From contig CAWUUH010000011.1 in NCBI GenBank assembly GCA_963925735.1, forward strand, positions 1-64,000: DNA of 64,000 nucleotides. Direction: 5' to 3'. The DNA is from UBA4582 sp013204195 (lineage in GTDB: Bacteria > Pseudomonadota > Gammaproteobacteria > Pseudomonadales > Azotimanducaceae). Under the pieces are notes generated by a model. That model did not search any database and had not been told where the DNA came from. It saw only the letters and a program-made list of their open reading frames with translations. Shown here piece by piece: positions 1-7,819 of the stretch (within the stretch, counting starts at the first letter, position 1; every line of letters starts with the position of its first letter). The position numbers and the translations under genes were made by a program.

Positions 1-437
1 GCGGGTGCTTTGCCGATGATCTCAGAGCTGATAATGGCCTCAGGTTTCTCGGTCGGTTTCTTCTCCTGAGCTTGACGGATAGCTCGCTGGACGATGGCTA
101 CGGCCTCATCAACCTCAAAGGGTTTGGGTAGGTATTCAAAGGCGCCGCCCTGAATCGATGCGACGGCGCTATCTAAGTCTGAGTGAGCGGTCATGATGAC
201 CACGGGCAGATCAGGCCAGGCGGTCTTGATCCTCTGCAACAAGTCCAGGCCATCGATGCCCGGCATTCGAATATCGCTGACGACAGCATCGGGTTGTTCG
301 ACTTCAAGTTTGTTCAGCAATGACTGGCCGTCTTCGAAACAGGTCACGTTGAGCTCTGCCTGCGTCAGTGCCTTGTCGAGCACCCAGCGAATTGAGCGTT
401 CATCATCAACCACCCAGACTGTATTAGTTGCCGTCAT
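1..437 (-). CDS. ntrC: NtrC nitrogen response regulator, N-terminal part (cut by window edge)
   Basis: Two-component response regulator that, when phosphorylated by NtrB, activates sigma-54 promoters of nitrogen-assimilation genes. I translated the minus strand from the ATG at 437: the protein opens with a receiver domain containing the acidic pair DDE (residues 11-13), the phospho-acceptor Asp55 in SDIRMPG, the TAHSD segment and the YLPKPF lysine. A linker and the first residues of the AAA+ domain (IIGKAPA) follow before the sequence leaves the window, so the AAA+ and Fis-type DNA-binding domains are not visible. Its ATG overlaps the ntrB stop codon as ATGA, indicating translational coupling. 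The linkage to ntrB and glnA makes NtrC much more likely than other NtrC-family regulators. Confidence 0.95.
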   Translation of the reverse strand, partial: MTATNTVWVVDDERSIRWVLDKALTQAELNVTCFEDGQSLLNKLEVEQPDAVVSDIRMPGIDGLDLLQRIKTAWPDLPVVIMTAHSDLDSAVASIQGGAFEYLPKPFEVDEAVAIVQRAIRQAQEKKPTEKPEAIISSEIIGKAP

Positions 438-1483
438 AAGCGTTGCTCCATCGGTAGAATGATCGAAAATTGAGTCCTGCCCGGTTCGCTCTCAAACTCA
501 ATCAGGCCCTGATGTTTTTGAACAATTGATTGTGCAAAAGAGAGGCCGAGCCCTGTGCCGTCGGGTCGACCACTGATCATGGGGAAAAATAATTGATCCT
601 TCAGGAATAGCGGGATGCCGGGGCCATTATCGATGATGTCAATGCGGGTCACGATCCGGTGCAGCCGAGTGCCGATAGTGAATTGGCGTTCGGTCCGGGT
701 TTTAAAGCGTAATGCTGGCTGTTTAATTTCGGTAAGGCACTGCAGTGCATTGCGCGCAATATTCAAAAACACCTGAATCATAAGTTCCGGGTCCAGTTCG
801 ATCTCGGGAATGCTGGGGTCGTAATCGCGGACTATCTTGAGCGGCAAGGCGGCTTCCAGTTCGGTTAGGATTCTGACTCTTTCAAGCAATTCGTGGATGT
901 TTTGCATGACGGGCTTAGGCGCAGTTTTGGGGCCAAGGAGGCGGTCCACCAGTGTCGTCAAGCGATCAGTTTCGGTGACGATAATATCGGTGTATTCCGT
1001 ATAGTGCGGGTCATTGAGTTCCCGTGCGAGGAGTTGGGCTGAACCTTTGATGCCGCCGAGAGGATTTTTAACTTCGTGGGCCAAGCCTCGAATCATTTGA
1101 CGAGTGGCTTCGTGGTGACCACGCAGTGCCTCATCTCGATCTATCCGCAGGTAGCGATCCAGAGCGTAGAGTTCGATGATCAGGCTGGGCCATTCACCGT
1201 CGTTGGTGGGTGTCACCGTGTAGTCCACCGTCAGGCTTTGGCCGTCAAACAGGAAAAGTTCAGCCCGGTGTCGGGTATAGGGTTGGCCGCTTTGTATCGC
1301 ATCGTAGGCGACGGCCTCCAGTTCAGCTGAATGTTGTAGCACCTCTTTGATGGAGTTACCTAAGGCGCGAGCAGATGAGACCCCTAGTAGGTTCTCAGCG
1401 GCGGAGTTGACATACGTCAGCTGTAGCTCATGGTCAAGCGTGAGGATGCCGATATTCAAACTGTTCAGTAGGTTATCCATCAT
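434..1483 (-). CDS. ntrB: NtrB nitrogen sensor histidine kinase
   Basis: Cytoplasmic sensor kinase/phosphatase that phosphorylates NtrC under control of PII (GlnB/GlnK). The 349 residues show an N-terminal PAS domain (about 1-110), the H-box with phospho-acceptor His136 (GLAHEVKNPLGG), the N-box at Asn245 (NIARNALQC), the G1 box DNGPGIP (285-291) and the G2 box GTGLGLS (309-315). There are no membrane segments, as expected for NtrB. Length matches the family (about 350). The first two codons are both Met, so the start could be at 1480. It overlaps ntrC by ATGA. A candidate sigma-54 promoter and an NtrC site lie upstream, separate from the glnA terminator. Confidence 0.96.
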   Translation of the reverse strand: MMDNLLNSLNIGILTLDHELQLTYVNSAAENLLGVSSARALGNSIKEVLQHSAELEAVAYDAIQSGQPYTRHRAELFLFDGQSLTVDYTVTPTNDGEWPSLIIELYALDRYLRIDRDEALRGHHEATRQMIRGLAHEVKNPLGGIKGSAQLLARELNDPHYTEYTDIIVTETDRLTTLVDRLLGPKTAPKPVMQNIHELLERVRILTELEAALPLKIVRDYDPSIPEIELDPELMIQVFLNIARNALQCLTEIKQPALRFKTRTERQFTIGTRLHRIVTRIDIIDNGPGIPLFLKDQLFFPMISGRPDGTGLGLSFAQSIVQKHQGLIEFESEPGRTQFSIILPMEQRL

Positions 1484-1599
1484 GTTTATTCGTTCCCGGC
1501 AATTTGTTCCTGGGTCATGTGTCTCTCGGTGTGCCTGTATGGGCGGCGGTACAGCGACCGACTAACGATCGCGCTGTTATCTGCTTGCCAGAATACTAA

Positions 1600-1614
1600 G
1601 CAATAAACGCACCA
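1600..1614 (-). promoter_or_regulatory. Candidate sigma-54 (-24/-12) promoter for ntrBC
   Basis: Read on the minus strand: TGGTGCGTTTATTGC, followed by T. It has GG and GC doublets separated by exactly 10 nt, as sigma-54 requires, a perfect TTGCT -12 block and 5 of 7 matches to the TGGCACG -24 block. The inferred transcription start is near 1588, about 105 nt before the ntrB start. An NtrC palindrome lies about 106 bp upstream of that start. This is motif matching only; an alternative sigma-70 -10 (TATACT, 1662-1667) is also present. Confidence 0.6.
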
Positions 1615-1684
1615 CCTGTAGTAATGTCGACGGGATGGTTTTTCGAGCTTGGAGAGCGCCCAGTATAGCCAATGCGCTTGTGGT

Positions 1685-1703
1685 GCGCACCAATTTGGTG
1701 CGC
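1685..1703. promoter_or_regulatory. NtrC binding site upstream of ntrB
   Basis: A perfect 19-bp palindrome, GCGCACCAATTTGGTGCGC. Its core GCACCA-N3-TGGTGC fits the known NtrC operator form TGCACCA-N3-TGGTGCA. The centre (1694) is about 106 bp upstream of the start inferred from the candidate sigma-54 promoter, a normal enhancer distance. It also overlaps the upstream side of a possible sigma-70 -10 element, so repression of a second promoter is possible too. Confidence 0.8.
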
Positions 1704-1773
1704 GTTAATTTGGCGCGATCAAAGGCACCGTCGGGTTATCGACCCGTTGCCGGCTGAATGGGTGATTTTAAGG

Positions 1774-1811
1774 TAAAAAAAATCCCGCGAGCCATCAGGC
1801 GCCGCGGGATT
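1774..1811 (-). terminator. Rho-independent terminator of glnA
   Basis: On the minus strand just after the glnA stop codon: stem AATCCCGCGG ... CTCGCGGGATT followed by a run of eight T. The stem is about nine base pairs with a 10-12 nt loop. It sits 20 nt beyond the glnA stop and before the ntrB control region, so much glnA transcription should end here and ntrBC would then need its own promoter. Confidence 0.9.
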
Positions 1812-1830
1812 GTGATCACCCTGTTGGTGA

Positions 1831-3243
1831 TTAAACGCTGTAGTACATTTCAAATTCCACAGGATGCGGTGTTGAATTCAGACGTTCAACTTCGGCCATC
1901 TTCAGGTTGATGTAGCCGTCAATCATGGAGTCTGAGAATACATCACCTTCAGTCAGGAAGCTGCGGTCAGCATGGAGGCTGTCCAGTGCCATTTCCAGGG
2001 AGTTGCACACGGTAGGGATATTGCGTAGCTCCTCTGCGGGCAGGTCATAAAGATCCTTGTCCATGGGGGCGCCTGGATCAATCTTGTTTTTGATACCGTC
2101 AAGGCCGGCCATCATCATGGCAGAGAACATCAGGTACGGGTTGGCCGTCGGATCGCCAAAGCGGACTTCCAGACGCACGCCTTTAGGGTTAGCCCCCTGG
2201 ATATAAGGGATTCGAATCGAAGCGGAACGGTTACGCGCCGAGTAGGCCAGCAGGACTGGCGCCTCAAATCCGGGTACCAGTCGCTTGTACGAATTGGTAC
2301 TAGCATTGGCGAAGGCGTTCAGTGCACGGGCGTGCTTGATGATGCCGCCAATGTAATATAGAGCTTGCTGGGACATGTTGCCATAACCCTCGCCAGCGAA
2401 GGTATTCTTGCCGTCTTTCCAGATTGACTGGTGTAGGTGCATACCGCTGCCGTTATCGCCGATCAGTGGTTTAGGCATAAACGTTGCGGTCTTGCCGTAG
2501 GCGTGCGCGACGTTAAGGACGCAGTATTTGTAGATTTGCACCTCGTCGGCTTTCTTGGTCAGCGTATTGAAAGGTATGCCGATCTCGCATTGGCCAGCAG
2601 TACCGACCTCATGGTGATGCAGGTCGATGGACAGGCCCATGGCCTCCATGGCTGTGCACATAGAGTTTCGAATGTCGTACAGAGAGTCTACCGGTGGAAC
2701 GGGAAAATAACCGCCTTTGACGCCGGGCTTGTGGCCCAGATTGCCACCTTCGGTGTTGTGGGATGTCATCCACGCCGCTTCTTCAGACTCGATTTGATAC
2801 ATGGCACCGCTCATGTCGGCTTTGTACTTGATGTCGTCGAAAATGAAAAATTCTGGTTCCGGACCGAAATAGGCTGTGTCACCGATGCCGGTGGTGGCCA
2901 GATACGCCTCGGCGCGCTGTGCGAGAGAGCGAGGATCCCGATCGTAGCCTTGCATGGTGCTTGGCTCAAGGATGTTGCAGCGGACGTTGACGGTGGTCTC
3001 TTCGGTGAAAGGATCGATCACGGCGGTGCTGTCGTCCGGCATCAAAATCATGTCGGATTCGTTAATAGGCTTCCAGCCACCGATAGATGATCCGTCGAAC
3101 ATGGCGCCGATTTCGAAAAATTCGGCATCCACTTTAGATGCGTGATTGGTGACGTGCTGTTCTTTGCCGCGTGAATCAGTGAAACGTAAGTCCACCCATC
3201 GCGCTTCGTTTTCTTCTATCAGACCTAGAGTCTTTGCTGACAT
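1831..3243 (-). CDS. glnA: Glutamine synthetase, type I
   Basis: Condenses glutamate and ammonia to glutamine with ATP; dodecameric cytoplasmic enzyme and the main ammonia-assimilation step. The 470 residues include the N-terminal beta-grasp region with DGSSIGGW (50-57), the metal/glutamate-binding segment FGPEPEFFIFD (126-136), the GTAGQCEIG loop (214-222), KPLIGDNGSGMH (258-269) and NRSASIRIP (338-346). Tyr399 in KDLYDLPAEE is the adenylylation site, so activity should be controlled by GlnE. The C-terminus ends in the classic EFEMYYSV. A GGAGGG ribosome site precedes the ATG. Expression is predicted to be NtrC/sigma-54 dependent from the elements just upstream, and a terminator follows. Confidence 0.98.
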   Translation of the reverse strand: MSAKTLGLIEENEARWVDLRFTDSRGKEQHVTNHASKVDAEFFEIGAMFDGSSIGGWKPINESDMILMPDDSTAVIDPFTEETTVNVRCNILEPSTMQGYDRDPRSLAQRAEAYLATTGIGDTAYFGPEPEFFIFDDIKYKADMSGAMYQIESEEAAWMTSHNTEGGNLGHKPGVKGGYFPVPPVDSLYDIRNSMCTAMEAMGLSIDLHHHEVGTAGQCEIGIPFNTLTKKADEVQIYKYCVLNVAHAYGKTATFMPKPLIGDNGSGMHLHQSIWKDGKNTFAGEGYGNMSQQALYYIGGIIKHARALNAFANASTNSYKRLVPGFEAPVLLAYSARNRSASIRIPYIQGANPKGVRLEVRFGDPTANPYLMFSAMMMAGLDGIKNKIDPGAPMDKDLYDLPAEELRNIPTVCNSLEMALDSLHADRSFLTEGDVFSDSMIDGYINLKMAEVERLNSTPHPVEFEMYYSV

Positions 3244-3295
3244 GTGTTGTGCCCTCCAATGGGTTTACTGTGTTGATGTGCTGCAATTTAAGAGA

Positions 3296-3310
3296 GCAAA
3301 GATTATGCCA
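3296..3310 (-). promoter_or_regulatory. Sigma-54 (-24/-12) promoter of glnA
   Basis: Minus-strand TGGCATAATCTTTGC: TGGCAT at -24 and TTGC at -12 with the required GG-N10-GC spacing. The inferred start is near 3284, giving a leader of about 40 nt before the glnA ATG. Two NtrC sites centred near -96 and -126 complete the usual sigma-54 architecture. Confidence 0.85.
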
Positions 3311-3372
3311 TTCGTCAGGATTAATAAAGCCTTGTGTTTTGGGGGCTGCAGACGTTTCATTGAGACGGGCTC

Positions 3373-3387
3373 GCCCCAGTATGGTGC
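3373..3387. promoter_or_regulatory. NtrC binding site, glnA-proximal
   Basis: GCCCCAGTATGGTGC matches GCACCA-N3-TGGTGC with one mismatch. Its centre (3380) is about 96 bp upstream of the inferred glnA start and 30 bp (about three helical turns) from the distal site, so two NtrC dimers could bind the same DNA face. Confidence 0.75.
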
Positions 3388-3402
3388 GTAATGAGGCTTG
3401 AC

Positions 3403-3417
3403 GCACTATATTGGTGC
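3403..3417. promoter_or_regulatory. NtrC binding site, glnA-distal
   Basis: GCACTATATTGGTGC. To my knowledge this 15-mer is the same as the strong enteric glnA NtrC enhancer core. The centre (3410) is about 126 bp upstream of the inferred glnA start. It forms a pair with the site at 3373-3387. Confidence 0.9.
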
Positions 3418-3461
3418 GATAGGCCGCGATGGCTCGGGGCGAAACGCAGCGTCAACCCTGT

Positions 3462-3483
3462 TTCGCGACATTGGGGTCGCGAA
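3462..3483. repeat. Inverted repeat in the glnA/typA divergent region
   Basis: Perfect 8-bp arms TTCGCGAC / GTCGCGAA around a 6-nt loop. No T-run follows on either strand, so it is not an intrinsic terminator. It could be an operator or a 5'-leader hairpin of typA. The rest of the glnA-typA gap holds the glnA control elements and a TATAAT at 3615-3620 that may serve typA. Confidence 0.4.
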
Positions 3484-3614
3484 TTGAGCGCGCTGGCGCA
3501 ATGCAAGCGCCGATGTGCGCTTGGAAAGCGGGTTCGAGGACTGTTGATCGCAGATATAGTGATGTGAAATGCCGTAAAATTGAATTGCAGATGTCTAAAT
3601 TGCTTGACAGTCTG

Positions 3615-3620
3615 TATAAT
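3615..3620 (+). promoter_or_regulatory. Possible -10 element for typA
   Basis: A consensus TATAAT 25 nt before the typA ATG. No good -35 lies at 16-18 nt; a perfect TTGACA (3604-3609) is only 5 nt upstream and cannot pair with this -10. A start at about 3627 would give a very short leader. The promoter assignment is therefore tentative. Confidence 0.35.
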
Positions 3621-3644
3621 ACCGCGTCGTTGAGCGGAGTAGTC

Positions 3645-5465
3645 ATGAGTAAGAAACTAAGAAATATTGCAATTATTGCCCACGTCGATCATGGGAAAAC
3701 CACATTAATTGACAAGTTACTGCAGCAGTCGGGGTCTTTGCACCGCGGCGATGAGCAAGTGGAACGCTTGATGGACTCCAATGATTTGGAGAAAGAGCGT
3801 GGCATTACAATTCTGGCCAAGAATGCCGCCATTGAGTGGCAGGGTCACCGGATTAATATTGTTGATACGCCTGGGCACGCCGATTTCGGTGGCGAAGTCG
3901 AGCGGATACTGTCCATGGTCGATTCGGTATTGCTGGTTGTTGATGCGGTGGATGGCCCGATGCCACAAACGCGATTTGTTACCAGCAAGGCATTTGCTAA
4001 CGGCCTGAATCCGATCGTGATGATCAATAAAATTGACCGCGAAGGTGCTCGACCCGATTGGGTGGTTGACGAAGTGTTTGAGTTGTTCGACAAACTCGGC
4101 GCAAATGATACGCAGTTAGATTTCCCCGTCATTTACGGTTCCGCCATTCAGGGCCGTGCCGGTCTTTCAATGGATACCATTGGTGATGACTTGACCGCGT
4201 TGCTACAAGCGATACTGGACCATGTGCCAGAACCTGTCGTCGACGACGAAGGTCCGTTGCAGATGCAAATCAGTGCACTGGACTATAATAGCTATGTCGG
4301 TGTTATTGGTCTTGGCCGTATTGCTCGGGGTAGCCTCAAGAAGGCCCAGCAAGTGTCTGTTGTCGGTGCTGATGGTAAGGTCAGAAAAGGCAAAGTGCTG
4401 CAGGTTATGGGCTACGAGGGTCTAGATCGAGTTGAAGTTGATGGTGCCGACGCCGGCAATATCGTCTGCATCACGGGCATCGAAGGCCTGAAAATTTCAG
4501 ATACCATCTGTCATCCAGATCATGTTGAGGCATTACCGCCGCTGGTGGTTGATGAGCCGACAATATCTATGACCTTCCAAGTGAATACGTCACCCTTTGC
4601 TGGCCGTGAAGGCAAATTTGTGACCAGTCGAAATATTCGTGAGCGCCTGGAACGTGAGTTAATTCATAATGTTGCCTTGCGAGTTGAAGACACCGACAGT
4701 GGCGATCGATTTAAAGTCTCTGGCCGCGGTGAATTACATCTGGCCGTATTGATCGAGACGATGCGTCGTGAAGGCTACGAGCTCGCCGTGGGTCGCCCTG
4801 AAGTGATCTTCAGAGAGGTTGAGGGCAAGCGTCAGGAGCCGTTTGAGAACGTTTTGTTGGATGTTGAAGAAACACACCAAGGTTCAGTGATGGAAGAGCT
4901 GGGTCGGCGAAAGGGCGTTTTGGAGAACATGATTCCCGATGGCAAAGGCCGGGTACGCATCGAATATCAAATTCCCACCCGTGGCTTGATTGGCTTTCGT
5001 GGTGCGTTTATGACCATGACCTCCGGTACCGGTATTATGACCAGTATCTTCTCCCATTACGGTAACGTGATGAGTCAGGACATGTCTAGTCGCACCAATG
5101 GCGTGCTGGTGTCTATGGCGAGTGGCAAGGCGTTGGCCTATGCTATCTGGAACCTTCAATCCCGTGGGCGGATGTTTATTTTGCCGAACGAGGAAGTGTA
5201 TGAAGGTATGGTGATTGGCCTGCACTCACGGGGTAATGATCTGATGGTTAATCCGCTGAAGGGTAAGCAATTAACCAACGTACGTGCTTCCGGTACCGAC
5301 GAGGCCATCATTCTCACCGGCGCTATTCGACACACGCTGGAACAGGCCATTGAGTTTATCGAAGACGATGAGTTGGTTGAGGTAACACCTACCAGTCTGC
5401 GAATGCGCAAGAAACTGCTGACTGAGAATGAACGTAAACGTGCGGGTCGTGATAAAGTCGCATAA
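3645..5465 (+). CDS. typA: TypA/BipA ribosome-associated GTPase
   Basis: Translational GTPase of the EF-G/LepA superfamily that binds ribosomes and assists 50S assembly and stress or cold adaptation. From the chosen ATG the protein has 606 residues, the usual length, and starts MSKKLRNIAIIAHVDHGKTT, with the G1 loop AHVDHGKT at 12-19. G3 DTPGHADFGGEVER and G4 NKIDREGARPD follow, then domain II, EF-G III/V-like domains and the TypA-specific C-terminal domain. An upstream in-frame start at 3429 would add 72 residues with no similarity to the family and is rejected. A weak AGCGGAG ribosome site precedes the ATG. It is divergent from glnA, and the hydrolase-like gene begins 11 nt after its stop. 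Confidence 0.97.
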   Translation: MSKKLRNIAIIAHVDHGKTTLIDKLLQQSGSLHRGDEQVERLMDSNDLEKERGITILAKNAAIEWQGHRINIVDTPGHADFGGEVERILSMVDSVLLVVDAVDGPMPQTRFVTSKAFANGLNPIVMINKIDREGARPDWVVDEVFELFDKLGANDTQLDFPVIYGSAIQGRAGLSMDTIGDDLTALLQAILDHVPEPVVDDEGPLQMQISALDYNSYVGVIGLGRIARGSLKKAQQVSVVGADGKVRKGKVLQVMGYEGLDRVEVDGADAGNIVCITGIEGLKISDTICHPDHVEALPPLVVDEPTISMTFQVNTSPFAGREGKFVTSRNIRERLERELIHNVALRVEDTDSGDRFKVSGRGELHLAVLIETMRREGYELAVGRPEVIFREVEGKRQEPFENVLLDVEETHQGSVMEELGRRKGVLENMIPDGKGRVRIEYQIPTRGLIGFRGAFMTMTSGTGIMTSIFSHYGNVMSQDMSSRTNGVLVSMASGKALAYAIWNLQSRGRMFILPNEEVYEGMVIGLHSRGNDLMVNPLKGKQLTNVRASGTDEAIILTGAIRHTLEQAIEFIEDDELVEVTPTSLRMRKKLLTENERKRAGRDKVA

Positions 5466-5476
5466 GGAAGACTTAG

Positions 5477-6442
5477 ATGCTGCCTCTGTATCCGGAAATC
5501 AAACCTTACGCCCGACACATGTTGGATGTAGATGACGTCCACTCTTTGTATATTGACGAGAGTGGTACGCCGGATGGTATTCCCGTGCTATTTGTTCATT
5601 CCGGACCGGGATCGGGCTGTGAGTTTAATAGCCGGTGCTTTTTCAATCCTGAGAAGTACCGGATTATCCTCTTCGATCAGCGTGGTTCAGGACGGTCAAA
5701 GCCCCATAGTGATATAACCAATAACACCTCTAGTGACCTTGTCGCTGACATGGAAAAAATTCGAGTTTTCCTTGGTGTTGATAAATGGGTGCTGTTTGGT
5801 GGTGGATTCGGATCGATGCTCAGCTTGCTGTATGCCGAGGAGTTTGCTGCTAACGTTTTAGGTATGGTGCTGCGAGGCATATTCCTCGGACGTAAAGCGG
5901 ATATAGATTGGATCTACCAGGATGGCGCTAATCGATTTTTCCCAGATCATTGGGAAGACTTCGAAAGCCCGATTCCCGTGTCTGAAAGAGATGACTACTT
6001 GGCTGCTTATAATCGCCGTATTAATGGTGCTGATGAGTTGGCGCGAATGGGGGCCGCGAAAGCCTGGTCCCGTTGGGAGGCTGACTGCTCATCTTTAGAG
6101 CCGAACCCTCGTTTGGTCAAACACTTCACTGATCCTCATCGGGCTATGGCCCGAAGTCGTATCGGCTTACACTATTTCACCAACGATTGTTTTTTGGCTG
6201 ACAATCAGATTCTGAATAACGTCAGCAGTATCAGTGATGTGCCTGGTATTATCGTCCATGGTCGTTACGATATTTTGTGCCCGGTAAAGAATGCTCATGA
6301 ACTGCATGCAGCTTGGCCTATATCGCAAGTCTATCTGGTGCGCGAGGCGGGTCACTCTGCTACTGAGCATGCGTTGATTGATGCCTTGGTTCGAGCCACC
6401 CGTGATATGGCATTACGCTTCGAGTCAGATTTCAGCGTCTAG
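5477..6442 (+). CDS. Proline iminopeptidase-family alpha/beta hydrolase lacking the nucleophile serine
   Basis: Homologous along its length to prolyl aminopeptidase (S33), which removes N-terminal proline. The 321 residues keep the family landmarks FDQRGSGRSKPH, NNTSSDLVADMEKIR, MVLRGIFLGRK, DGANRFFPDHWE and HYF. The usual nucleophile elbow GGSWGS reads GGGFGS here (108-113): codon 5804-5806 is GGA, so the catalytic Ser is Gly110. The oxyanion segment HGGPGGG is altered to HSGPGSG. The expected Asp265 (GRYDILCP) and His293 (AGHSA) remain. It lies between typA and dtd; pip-dtd linkage occurs in Pseudomonas. The reading frame is intact, so it is probably a functional protein with lost or changed catalysis. 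I leave the symbol blank because peptidase activity is doubtful. Confidence 0.85.
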   Translation: MLPLYPEIKPYARHMLDVDDVHSLYIDESGTPDGIPVLFVHSGPGSGCEFNSRCFFNPEKYRIILFDQRGSGRSKPHSDITNNTSSDLVADMEKIRVFLGVDKWVLFGGGFGSMLSLLYAEEFAANVLGMVLRGIFLGRKADIDWIYQDGANRFFPDHWEDFESPIPVSERDDYLAAYNRRINGADELARMGAAKAWSRWEADCSSLEPNPRLVKHFTDPHRAMARSRIGLHYFTNDCFLADNQILNNVSSISDVPGIIVHGRYDILCPVKNAHELHAAWPISQVYLVREAGHSATEHALIDALVRATRDMALRFESDFSV

Positions 6443-6454
6443 GACATTGAAGCA

Positions 6455-6901
6455 ATGCGAGCCCTGATCCAACGAGTCAGCTACGCCCGAGTTCTGGTTG
6501 ATGATGCCGTCGTCGGAGAAATTGAGCGTGGTATTCTCTTGTTCTTAGCGATCCAGAAGGGTGATTCCGCCGCTCAAATTGATAGATTGCTCAATAAGGT
6601 GCTTGCCTACAGGATATTTCCTGATGCGGTTGGGCATATGAATTTAGCCTTGTCAGAGATATCCGGGGGGCTGTTGGTTGTTTCGCAATTCACCTTGGCC
6701 GCAGATACGCGCAAGGGGCTACGCCCATCTTTTTCTTCAGCGACGCCACCCATAGAAGCCGAAGTGCTGTACGACGACTTTGTAAGTCGAGCACGCCAGC
6801 GGTGCGAGCAGGTGGCAACCGGCCGGTTTGGTGCTGATATGAAAGTTCAGCTCGAAAACGACGGTCCGGTTACCTTCCTGCTAGAGGTTAACGACCTATA
6901 A
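6455..6901 (+). CDS. dtd: D-aminoacyl-tRNA deacylase
   Basis: Hydrolyses D-aminoacyl-tRNAs (and glycyl-tRNA-Ala) as a proofreading factor in the cytoplasm. The 148 residues match the family length. Key motifs are SQFTL (77-81) and the Gly-cisPro motif in NDGPVT (135-140), which excludes L-amino acids. The start MRALIQRVSYARV is typical. It starts 12 nt after the preceding hydrolase gene, likely in the same transcript, and its 3' end overlaps the convergent crotonase gene by 14 nt. Confidence 0.96.
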   Translation: MRALIQRVSYARVLVDDAVVGEIERGILLFLAIQKGDSAAQIDRLLNKVLAYRIFPDAVGHMNLALSEISGGLLVVSQFTLAADTRKGLRPSFSSATPPIEAEVLYDDFVSRARQRCEQVATGRFGADMKVQLENDGPVTFLLEVNDL

Positions 6902-7709
6902 AGGTCGGCTCACGTTTCTCAACGAAGGCCTTTGCTGCCTCTTTGTGGTCTTGAGTTTGGCCCGTGTGAACATGGTGAGTGGCTTCGAGGTCCAGGCAGT
7001 CATCAACATCGCCAGACACAGCCCGATTCAAATTCTCTTTCATATAGCGGAAAGCGACTGTTGGGCCTGCGGCTATCTTGTTGGCTATTTCCATGGCTTT
7101 TGCCATCAGTTCTTCTGGTTCGCAAACCCAATTGGTTAAACCCAGCTGAAGTGCTTCCGCTGCGCTAACGCGCTCAGATAAAAAATACAGTTGGCGAGCT
7201 TTGGCGGCGCCAATTAGTTGAGTCATAAAGTAGGTGCCGCCGTAGTCGCCAGAAAAGCCGACGCGGGCAAACGCGGTGGTCATAATGGCGGTGCTGCTCA
7301 TGACGCGCAAGTCGCAGGCCAGAGCCAGAGACAGACCGGCGCCCGCTGCGGCGCCAGGCAATGCGGCTATTGTCGGTTTTGGCATCTTGTAGAGTTTGCC
7401 GGCCGTAGCGCGTTGGTTGACGCGCTGCTGATGAATCGCGCCGTCGATCGTCGAGTCGCCTACGGTTCCATCGCCAGATGCCGCCATGCCTTTGACATCG
7501 CCGCCGGCACAAAAACCTTTGCCAGCACCAGTGAGAACAATGCACTTTACTGCTGGATTGAGTTCGAGGTCTGCGAGCAGGGTTTGCAGTGCGGCATTCA
7601 TTTCGCCAGACATGGCGTTGCGAGCCTCAGGCCGGTTTAATGTCAGGACGGCAACGCCGTTTTCTAGACTAGCCAAGAGATCATTTGTGCCGGTATCGAT
7701 TGTACTCAT
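6888..7709 (-). CDS. Enoyl-CoA hydratase/isomerase family protein, PaaG-like
   Basis: Crotonase-fold acyl-CoA enzyme of 273 residues. Oxyanion-hole segments are CAGGDVKG (67-74) and PGAAAGAG (118-125). The two glutamates of classical enoyl-CoA hydratases (GGGCE and QPE positions) are absent, replaced around GLSLALACD and AFARVGF. Instead an Asp (155) in GDYGGT aligns with the Asp of PaaG-type isomerases, which shift double bonds or isomerise ring epoxides of phenylacetyl-CoA. An isomerase role is therefore more likely than hydratase. No phenylacetate or beta-oxidation genes adjoin it, so the substrate is unknown. It is convergent with dtd. Confidence 0.85.
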   Translation of the reverse strand: MSTIDTGTNDLLASLENGVAVLTLNRPEARNAMSGEMNAALQTLLADLELNPAVKCIVLTGAGKGFCAGGDVKGMAASGDGTVGDSTIDGAIHQQRVNQRATAGKLYKMPKPTIAALPGAAAGAGLSLALACDLRVMSSTAIMTTAFARVGFSGDYGGTYFMTQLIGAAKARQLYFLSERVSAAEALQLGLTNWVCEPEELMAKAMEIANKIAAGPTVAFRYMKENLNRAVSGDVDDCLDLEATHHVHTGQTQDHKEAAKAFVEKREPTFIGR

Positions 7710-7819
7710 GATAACTTCCTCAAAGGTTAATAAAATTCTGGTGGGTGATTCTCGGCCTTCAAAATAGATTGTCAGCCCCGGGATGGCAAGTATCGTCGCT
7801 GTTAATTGTTGGCGATTGA

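Noticed and set aside
2437..3090. 217-codon plus-strand frame inside glnA
   Set aside because: It is antisense to a highly conserved enzyme and its translation shows no domain or start signal; it is a shadow of codon bias.
3604..3620. TTGACA and TATAAT hexamers in front of typA as one promoter
   Set aside because: The spacing is only 5 nt; 16-18 nt is needed, so they cannot act as a -35/-10 pair. Only the -10 is kept, with low confidence.
3429..3644. 72-residue N-terminal extension of TypA
   Set aside because: The residues have no similarity to the family, and the ATG at 3645 starts exactly at the conserved MSKKLRNIAIIAHVDHGKT.
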